From positions 1-10,389 of the forward strand of contig JAGOBQ010000104.1 of the NCBI GenBank assembly GCA_017999215.1: DNA of 10,389 nt, given 5' to 3'. Shown here piece by piece: positions 5,219 through 10,389 of the stretch (position 1 is its first letter; the number at the start of each line of letters is the position of its first letter). The translations under genes were made by a program, and so were the position numbers. This DNA comes from Thermoanaerobaculia bacterium (lineage in GTDB: Bacteria > Acidobacteriota > Thermoanaerobaculia > UBA5066). The notes under the pieces were generated by a model, which was given only the letters and a program-made list of their open reading frames with translations, did no database searches and was not told the DNA's origin.

Positions 5219-7654
5219 ATGACGAACCCCGCGACAGTGCCCCACAGGTCCGCGACGCGGACGCTGCCGCTCGTACCGCTCCGGGACATGGTCGTCTTCC
5301 CTCGGATGATGGCGCCCTTCGTCGTCGGCCGCGCCTCCTCGATCGCCGCGCTGGAGGCGGCGCTCCTGACGACCGACAAGCAGATCTTCCTCGCCGCCCA
5401 GCGCGACCCGAAGATCGACGAGCCCGCCGCGGGCGACATCCACGACGTCGGCGTCGTGGCGACGGTGGTGCAGTCGCTCAAGCTCCCGAACGGCCACATC
5501 AAGGTGATGGTCGAGGGGGTCTCGCGCGGCGTCATCCGCTCCTTCGTGGCGTCGGGCGGCCACAAGGAGGTCGAGGTCGCCGCGGCGGAGGCGAAGCCTC
5601 TCCCGGGCGGCGCGGCCGAGCTCGGCCCGTACATGCAGAAGGTGCTCGGCGTCTTCGAGCAGTACGCGAAGCTCTCGCACCAGCTCGCCTACGAGGGGCT
5701 CCTCGCCTCGCTCACCCTCGACGACCCCGACGTCTTCGCCGACATGCTCGCGGGGCACCTCCCGGCGTCGATCGCCACGCCGGAGAAGCAGGGGCTCCTC
5801 GAGACGGTGAACCCCCTGGAACGGCTGCAGAAGCTTCAGGACCTGCTGGAGATCGAGATCGAGAAGATCAACATCGATCGCCGGATCAACAACAAGGTCA
5901 AGAAGCAGATGGAGCGGGCCCAGAAGGAGTATTACCTCAACGAGAAAATCAAGGCGATCCACCAGGAGCTCGGGCGGAAGGACGACCGCTCCGACGAGCT
6001 GGAGGAGCTGCGGCAGAAGATCGACGCCGCCGGGATGCCGAAGGACGTCAAGGAGAAGGCGATCGCCGAGCTGAAGCGGCTCGAGGCGATGCCGAACGTC
6101 TCGGCCGAGGCGACGGTCTCGAGGAACTACATCGACTGGCTCGTGAACGTGCCCTGGAAGAAGGCGTCGCGCGAGTCGAAGGACATCAAGAACGCCGAGA
6201 AGGTCCTGAACGAGGACCACTACGGCCTCGACAAGGTGAAGGAGCGGATCCTCGAGTTCCTCGCGGTCCGCCAGCTCGTCACCGAGACGAAGGGGTCGAT
6301 CCTCTGCTTCGCCGGGCCCCCGGGCGTCGGCAAGACCTCGCTCGCGAAGTCGATCGCCCGCTCGCTGAACCGCAAGTTCGTCCGCCTCAGCCTCGGCGGC
6401 GTGCGCGACGAGGCCGAGGTCCGCGGCCACCGCCGGACGTACATCGGCGCCTTCCCCGGCCAGATCATCCAGCTGATGAAGAAGGCGGGGACGGTGAACC
6501 CGGTCTTCCTGCTGGACGAGGTCGACAAGATGTCGATGGACTTCCGCGGCGACCCGTCCGCGGCGCTCCTCGAGGTCCTCGACCCCGAGCAGAACCACGC
6601 GTTCGTCGACCACTACCTCGACGTCGAGTACGACCTCTCGAAGGTCATGTTCATCGCGACGGCGAACGTGATCCACCCGATCCCGCCCGCCCTGAAGGAC
6701 CGGATGGAGATCATCAGCCTCTCGGGCTACACGCCGAACGAGAAGCTCGCGATCGCGAAGCAGTTCCTCGTCCCGAAGCAGGTCAAGGAGAACGGGCTGA
6801 CGCCCGAGCAGGCCCGCTTCGACGACTCCGGGATCTACGGCCTCGTCGAGAAGTACACCCGCGAGGCGGGCGTGCGGAACCTCGAGCGGGAGATCGCCTC
6901 GGTGTGCCGGAAGATCGCCCGCAAGGTCGTCGCGGACGACTCCGGCGCGGCGAAGGAGGGGATCACCGTCACGGCGGAGAACCTCCCCGACTTCCTCGGC
7001 AAGCCGAAGCACCGCCCCGCGAAGAAGGGGGAGAAGGCCGAGGTCGGCCTCTCCACCGGGCTCGCGTGGACCGAGGCCGGCGGCGACGTCCTCCACATCG
7101 AGACGACGCTGATGCGCGGCAAGGGGAACCTCGTCCTGACCGGACAGCTCGGCGACGTGATGCAGGAGTCGGCCCGCGCGGCCCTCTCGTACGTGCGGAG
7201 CCGCGCCGAGATGTACGGGGCCGACGCCGACTTCTACGAGAAGAAGGACATCCACGTCCACATCCCGGAAGGGGCGATCCCGAAGGACGGCCCCTCGGCC
7301 GGGATCACGATGGCGACCTCGATCCTCTCCGCCGTCACGAACATCGCCTGCCGCAAGGACCTCGCGATGACGGGGGAGATCACGCTCCGGGGGAAGGTCC
7401 TCCCCGTGGGCGGCGTCAAGGAGAAGCTCCTCGCCGCCTACCGCGCCGGCATCACGACGATCGTCCTCCCGCGCGAGAACGAGAAGGACCTCGACGACCT
7501 CCCCGAGGAGATCCGGAGCGTCCTGGAGACCCACCTCGTCGACGACGTCGACGAGGTCGTCCGCCTCGCCCTCGAGGGCTCCCCGGTCGCCACCCCGCCG
7601 AAGCCGGTCGCGGCCGAGACGGGAACGACGCCCCCCTCCACCCTGGCTCACTGA
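5219..7654 (+). CDS. lon: ATP-dependent endopeptidase La (Lon protease)
   Basis: Lon is a homo-oligomeric AAA+ serine protease that degrades misfolded and short-lived regulatory proteins. The 811 residues fit the bacterial LonA family (E. coli 784). Order: N-terminal substrate-binding domain beginning LPLVPLRDMVVFP (16-28); a coiled-coil/helical linker with EYYLNEKIKAIHQELG near 236-251; the AAA+ module with Walker A GPPGVGKT (366-373) and Walker B VFLLDEVDK (429-437); and the C-terminal protease domain with catalytic Ser693 in PKDGPSAG and Lys736 in GGVKEKLL, forming the Ser-Lys dyad. The last 25 or so residues are a Pro/Ala/Thr-rich tail beyond the usual fold. ATG at 5219 fits the family start and has GAGGT upstream. 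It follows clpX as in the common tig-clpP-clpX-lon cluster. No heat-shock CIRCE element is visible. Confidence 0.98.
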   Translation: MTNPATVPHRSATRTLPLVPLRDMVVFPRMMAPFVVGRASSIAALEAALLTTDKQIFLAAQRDPKIDEPAAGDIHDVGVVATVVQSLKLPNGHIKVMVEGVSRGVIRSFVASGGHKEVEVAAAEAKPLPGGAAELGPYMQKVLGVFEQYAKLSHQLAYEGLLASLTLDDPDVFADMLAGHLPASIATPEKQGLLETVNPLERLQKLQDLLEIEIEKINIDRRINNKVKKQMERAQKEYYLNEKIKAIHQELGRKDDRSDELEELRQKIDAAGMPKDVKEKAIAELKRLEAMPNVSAEATVSRNYIDWLVNVPWKKASRESKDIKNAEKVLNEDHYGLDKVKERILEFLAVRQLVTETKGSILCFAGPPGVGKTSLAKSIARSLNRKFVRLSLGGVRDEAEVRGHRRTYIGAFPGQIIQLMKKAGTVNPVFLLDEVDKMSMDFRGDPSAALLEVLDPEQNHAFVDHYLDVEYDLSKVMFIATANVIHPIPPALKDRMEIISLSGYTPNEKLAIAKQFLVPKQVKENGLTPEQARFDDSGIYGLVEKYTREAGVRNLEREIASVCRKIARKVVADDSGAAKEGITVTAENLPDFLGKPKHRPAKKGEKAEVGLSTGLAWTEAGGDVLHIETTLMRGKGNLVLTGQLGDVMQESARAALSYVRSRAEMYGADADFYEKKDIHVHIPEGAIPKDGPSAGITMATSILSAVTNIACRKDLAMTGEITLRGKVLPVGGVKEKLLAAYRAGITTIVLPRENEKDLDDLPEEIRSVLETHLVDDVDEVVRLALEGSPVATPPKPVAAETGTTPPSTLAH

Positions 7655-7656
7655 TC

Positions 7657-7707
7657 CGCCGGCCGGCCCCCGCGCGGGGGTCGGCCGGTGAGGCGCCCCT
7701 TTTCCTT
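7657..7707 (+). terminator. Intrinsic terminator after lon
   Basis: A very stable hairpin starts three bases after the lon stop. Bases 7659-7671 pair with 7676-7688 in a 13-bp stem with one G-U, loop GCGC, extendable by two more pairs (7657-7658 with 7689-7690). A C/T-rich stretch with TTTT follows (7700-7707), 10 bases after the stem. The T tract is displaced, but this is the clearest transcript end in the window and separates the protease block from engB-rho. Confidence 0.75.
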
Positions 7708-7718
7708 CAGCTTCGAAT

Positions 7719-8426
7719 ATGACCCGGAAAGAGAACCCCGTTTCCCGCACGCCCAAGGCCGCGCGGGCGGTCTCCGTGAGGAGTCCGCTCGGCAAGTCGG
7801 TCCGCCTCGAGCTCCCGGCCCACAGCGCCGGCGAGCGGCCGCGCGGCCTGCCGATCCCCTCCGTCGCCGTCCTCGGACGGTCGAACGTCGGGAAGTCGAG
7901 CCTCCTGAACGCCCTGCTCGCCACGAAGGTGGCCCGCGTCTCGCAGACCCCCGGCCGGACGCAGGCGCTCCACTGGTACCGGGTGGACGACGCCTTCCAC
8001 GTCGTCGACTGCCCCGGCTACGGGTGGGCGAAGACGGCGCGCGCCTCGCGGGAGCACTTCGCGGGGCTCATCGAGGAGCTCCTGACGGGCGAGAGGCCCC
8101 CCGACCTCGCCCTCCTCCTCGTCGACGGCCGGCTCCCCCCCCAGCCGTCGGACGTGTCGATGGCCCTGTTCCTCCGGAACGCCGGCGTCGCGACCGTCGT
8201 GGCCGCGACGAAGTGGGACGCCGTCAAGGCGTCGCAGCGGGTCCGGCACCTCCGGGCCCTCGCCGCCGAGCTGGAAGATCTCGAACGCCCCCTCCTGCCC
8301 GTTTCGTCCGAAACGGGCGAAAATCTGCCCACCCTCGGCCGTCTTCTCAAGGACCGGCTCACCGGAAGGACCAGGGACGGCGCCGCGCCCGCGGCGCCGC
8401 AGGGTCCGACACAGAAGGAGTCCTGA
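7719..8426 (+). CDS. engB: Ribosome biogenesis GTP-binding protein EngB/YsxC
   Basis: EngB (YihA/YsxC) is an essential Era-like GTPase that assists assembly of the large ribosomal subunit. The 235-residue product carries all G motifs: G1 GRSNVGKS (53-60), the switch-I segment QTPGRTQ with its Thr (76-82), G3 DCPGYG (97-102), G4 TKWD (164-167) and G5 SSETGE (196-201). Both ends are longer than the compact family core of about 200: a basic N-terminal stretch of about 25 residues, and a low-complexity C-terminal tail (GAAPAAPQGP). ATG at 7719 has no Shine-Dalgarno and lies just after the lon terminator's T-rich stretch, so the start is less certain than the family call; an internal start before residue 27 is possible. 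Its TGA shares an A with the rho ATG, so translation is coupled. Confidence 0.95.
   Translation: MTRKENPVSRTPKAARAVSVRSPLGKSVRLELPAHSAGERPRGLPIPSVAVLGRSNVGKSSLLNALLATKVARVSQTPGRTQALHWYRVDDAFHVVDCPGYGWAKTARASREHFAGLIEELLTGERPPDLALLLVDGRLPPQPSDVSMALFLRNAGVATVVAATKWDAVKASQRVRHLRALAAELEDLERPLLPVSSETGENLPTLGRLLKDRLTGRTRDGAAPAAPQGPTQKES
8416..8420 (+). promoter_or_regulatory. Shine-Dalgarno of rho within the engB 3' end
   Basis: AGGAG ends five bases before the rho ATG at 8426 and lies inside the last codons of engB. It decides the rho start, because the same frame stays open upstream into engB. Confidence 0.85.
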
Positions 8427-9784
8427 TGCCCCGCCGCAAGGTCCCCGGTACCGACTACGTCAGCCCGACGATCGACCCGAACGACCTCCCGAACGACGTC
8501 GAGGAGCCGGCTTCGCCCGACCTCGAGAACGCGCCGATGCTCGACATCCGGACGCTGCACAACACCCCGATGCCGCAGCTCCTGAAGATCGCGCAGGAGC
8601 TGGAGGTCGAGGGGGCCGCGGCGCTCCGGAAGCAGGAGCTCATCTTCAAGGTCCTGCAGGCGCAGACGGAACGGATGGGCCTCATCTTCTCGGAAGGGGT
8701 CCTCGAGGTGCTGCCGGACGGCTTCGGCTTCCTGCGCGCCCCCGAGTACAACTACCTCGCCGGGCCCGACGACATCTACGTCTCGCCCTCCCAGATCCGG
8801 AAGTTCGGCCTGCGGACGGGGGACACGATCTCGGGGCAGATCCGCCCGCCGAAGGAAGGCGAGCGCTACTTCGCCCTCATCAAGGTCGAGGCGGTCAACT
8901 TCGAGCACCCCGACGTGGCGCGCGAGAAGATCCTCTTCGACAACCTGACGCCGCTCTACCCGCAGGAGCGGATCCGGCTCGAGACGCCGAACATGTCGTC
9001 GCGCGTCCTCGACCTGATCGCCCCGGTCGGCAAGGGGCAGCGCGGCCTCATCGTCGCGCCGCCGCGCACCGGCAAGACGATGCTCCTGCAGGCGCTCGCG
9101 AACTCGATCACGACGAACCATCCCGAGGTGACGCTCATCGTCCTCCTGATCGACGAGCGGCCCGAGGAGGTCACCGACATGCAGCGGTCGGTGAAGGGCG
9201 AGGTCATCAGCTCGACGTTCGACGAGCCGGCGACCCGCCACGTCCAGGTGGCCGAGATGGTCATCGAGAAGGCGAAGCGGCTCGTCGAGCACAAGCGCGA
9301 CGTCGTCATCCTCCTCGACTCGATCACCCGCCTCGCCCGCGCCTACAACACGACCTGCCCGCCGTCGGGGAAGGTCCTCTCGGGCGGCGTCGACGCGAAC
9401 GCGCTCCAGAAGCCGAAGCGCTTCTTCGGCGCGGCACGAAACGTCGAGGAGGGGGGCTCGCTCACGATCATGGCGACGGCCCTCATCGACACCGGCTCGC
9501 GGATGGACGACGTCATCTTCGAGGAGTTCAAGGGGACGGGGAACATGGAGATCCACCTGGATCGCCGGCTCGTCGACCGCCGCGTCTTCCCGTCCATCGA
9601 CATCAACAAGTCGGGGACGCGGAAGGAGGAGCTCCTCATCGAGAAGGCCGAGCTCAACCGCATCTGGATCCTCCGCAAGGTCCTCACGCCGCTCTCGACC
9701 GTGGAGGCGATGGAGCTCCTCCTCGAGCGGCTCGAGAAGTCGAAGACGAACCTCGAGTTCCTGAGCTCGATGTCGGCGGGGTAG
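8426..9784 (+). CDS. rho: Transcription termination factor Rho
   Basis: Rho is a hexameric RNA-dependent ATPase that binds C-rich unstructured RNA and dissociates elongating RNA polymerase. The 452 residues start at ATG 8426. After an acidic leader of about 40 residues absent from E. coli Rho comes the Rho-N helical domain (LHNTPMPQLLKIAQELEVEG, 44-63). The cold-shock-like primary RNA-binding domain follows (GVLEVLPDGFGFLR, 91-104; DIYVSPSQIRKFGLRTGD, 116-133). The RecA-type ATPase has Walker A APPRTGKT (211-218), DERPEEV (243-249), Walker B VVILLDSI (293-300), the secondary RNA-binding Q-loop region LSGGVDANALQKPKRFFG (318-335), the RNA-contacting R-loop segment EEFKGTGNMEIHLDR (366-380), and GAARNVEEGGSLT with the arginine-finger Arg. 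It overlaps engB by one base, so it is co-expressed with a ribosome-assembly GTPase. No autoregulatory leader is seen. Confidence 0.98.
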   Translation: MPRRKVPGTDYVSPTIDPNDLPNDVEEPASPDLENAPMLDIRTLHNTPMPQLLKIAQELEVEGAAALRKQELIFKVLQAQTERMGLIFSEGVLEVLPDGFGFLRAPEYNYLAGPDDIYVSPSQIRKFGLRTGDTISGQIRPPKEGERYFALIKVEAVNFEHPDVAREKILFDNLTPLYPQERIRLETPNMSSRVLDLIAPVGKGQRGLIVAPPRTGKTMLLQALANSITTNHPEVTLIVLLIDERPEEVTDMQRSVKGEVISSTFDEPATRHVQVAEMVIEKAKRLVEHKRDVVILLDSITRLARAYNTTCPPSGKVLSGGVDANALQKPKRFFGAARNVEEGGSLTIMATALIDTGSRMDDVIFEEFKGTGNMEIHLDRRLVDRRVFPSIDINKSGTRKEELLIEKAELNRIWILRKVLTPLSTVEAMELLLERLEKSKTNLEFLSSMSAG

Positions 9785-9833
9785 TCCGATCGGCGGGCGT
9801 TTCCGTCCACGTCCGTCCCGCGGGGCGGCATCG

Positions 9834-9839
9834 TAAGAT
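9834..9839 (+). promoter_or_regulatory. Candidate -10 (TAAGAT) for mqnA
   Basis: TAAGAT lies 10 bases before the mqnA ATG, the same close placement as the TAGAAT box before the gene at 663. No -35 and no Shine-Dalgarno are evident, so a leaderless or near-leaderless mRNA is plausible. A small 6-bp hairpin lies just upstream (CCGTCC/GGGCGG, 9813-9828) and may help end the rho transcript. Support is weak. Confidence 0.35.
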
Positions 9840-9849
9840 CGGCGTGGAC

Positions 9850-10389
9850 ATGACGCCCGCGATTCCCGTCTCCGTCGTCGACTTCGTCAACGCCTGGCCG
9901 GTCACCTGGGGGTTCCTCAAGGGGGCGGTCGAGGGCTTCCTCCCGATCAACGACGTGCCGTCGGTCTGCGCGGAGCGGCTCGCGCGGAGCGAGGTGCAGG
10001 CGGGGATCATCCCGGCGATCGAGGCGGCGCGGATCCCGGGCGTGCGGATCGTCCGTGGCGTCGGCATCGCCGCGTACGAGAGGGTGAGGAGCGTCCTCCT
10101 CGTGTCGCGGGTTCCGTTCGAGAACGTGCGGAGCGTCGCCCTCGACACGAGCTCGCGCTCCTCGGCCGCGATGGTCCGGATCCTCCTCGCCGACCTCTTC
10201 GGCGCCTCGCCGGAGTACCACCGGGCCGTCCCCGACCTGCCGCGGATGCTCTCGAGCGCCGACGCCGCGCTGCTGATCGGCGATCCGGCGCTGACGACGG
10301 ACGTCTCGGCGTACCGCGTCCTCGACCTCGCCGAGGGATGGAACCGGCTGACGGGGCTCCCGCTCGTGACGGCGGTCTGGGCCGTCCGC
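9850..10389 (+). CDS. mqnA: Chorismate dehydratase MqnA (3' end outside window)
   Basis: MqnA dehydrates chorismate to 3-[(1-carboxyvinyl)oxy]benzoate, the first step of the futalosine route to menaquinone. The frame is open to the window edge, with 180 residues visible of a family usually near 270-290. Recognisable features are the N-terminal strand VSVVDFVNAWPVTWG (7-21) at the site of the family's SYLNTxPL motif, VQAGIIPAIEA (49-59), RSVLLVSRVPFENVRSVALD (80-99), the conserved LDTSSRSSAAMVRILL (98-113), DAALLIGDPAL (138-148) and WNRLTGLPLVTAVWA (164-178). The product has the periplasmic-binding-protein-like fold of PF02621, but there is no signal peptide, as expected for a cytoplasmic enzyme. 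ATG 9850 is preferred; GTG 9844 in the same frame is an alternative. It implies that the organism respires with menaquinone. Confidence 0.93.
   Translation, partial: MTPAIPVSVVDFVNAWPVTWGFLKGAVEGFLPINDVPSVCAERLARSEVQAGIIPAIEAARIPGVRIVRGVGIAAYERVRSVLLVSRVPFENVRSVALDTSSRSSAAMVRILLADLFGASPEYHRAVPDLPRMLSSADAALLIGDPALTTDVSAYRVLDLAEGWNRLTGLPLVTAVWAVR

Noticed and set aside
4433..7924. Very long open frame on the - strand (1163 codons) across clpX, lon and engB
   Set aside because: It is a product of GC-rich codon bias opposite real genes. The translation is Arg/Leu/Asp/Val-rich repeats without domains, and + strand genes with full catalytic motifs occupy the same DNA.
7688..8425. Upstream extension of the rho frame across engB
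   Set aside because: The extension is the off frame of engB and is Arg/Pro-rich; a good Shine-Dalgarno and family start place rho at 8426.
1..10389. Mobile elements, CRISPR arrays, prophage or defence genes, heat-shock CIRCE elements
   Set aside because: No transposase, integrase, direct-repeat array, defence domain or CIRCE inverted repeat was seen; the gene content is conserved core.

Overview
The window is a GC-rich bacterial chromosome segment whose third codon positions are almost all G or C. Every gene reads on the + strand, and it looks like core chromosome. Gene order is uvrA (3' end) - hypothetical - tRNA-Lys(CUU) - tRNA-Leu(UAG) - tig - clpP - clpX - lon - engB - rho - mqnA (5' end). 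The high GC, the MqnA (futalosine) route to menaquinone, the tRNA-Leu/tig/clpP/clpX/lon synteny and a hypothetical protein beginning MITGFNTD suggest an Acidobacteriota-like or Deltaproteobacteria-like lineage. That placement is an inference from gene content and recall; no search was run.

Region 1 (1-1541) holds the C-terminal ATPase half of the excinuclease UvrA, then an unrecognised two-domain protein. Its conserved N-terminal domain is joined by an Ala/Pro-rich linker to a beta-rich domain. Region 2 (1542-1886) holds two tRNA genes. tRNA-Lys has a good sigma70-type promoter whose -35 overlaps the preceding stop codon, and it is followed by a strong hairpin. tRNA-Leu lies only 20 bases ahead of tig.

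Region 3 (1907-7654) is a protein quality-control block. Trigger factor receives nascent chains at the ribosome, ClpX unfolds substrates for ClpP, and Lon degrades misfolded proteins. The block closes with a long GC-rich hairpin and T-rich stretch after lon. Region 4 (7719-9784) is a translationally coupled pair, engB (ribosome-assembly GTPase) and rho (transcription terminator), whose stop and start codons share one base. Region 5 (9850-end) is the start of mqnA, the first enzyme of the futalosine pathway.

No mobile element, CRISPR array, prophage or obvious novel multigene system is visible. The points worth a second look are: a missing zinc-ligand cysteine in UvrA at a perfect GC hairpin; TAGAAT boxes framed by CCGGG/CCCGG inverted repeats ahead of two genes, one of them able to form mutually exclusive hairpins before clpX; probable leaderless starts; trigger-factor changes at its prolyl-isomerase active site; and the unannotated two-domain protein. 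No gap exceeds 300 bases; the longest, between the two tRNAs, is 124 bases.
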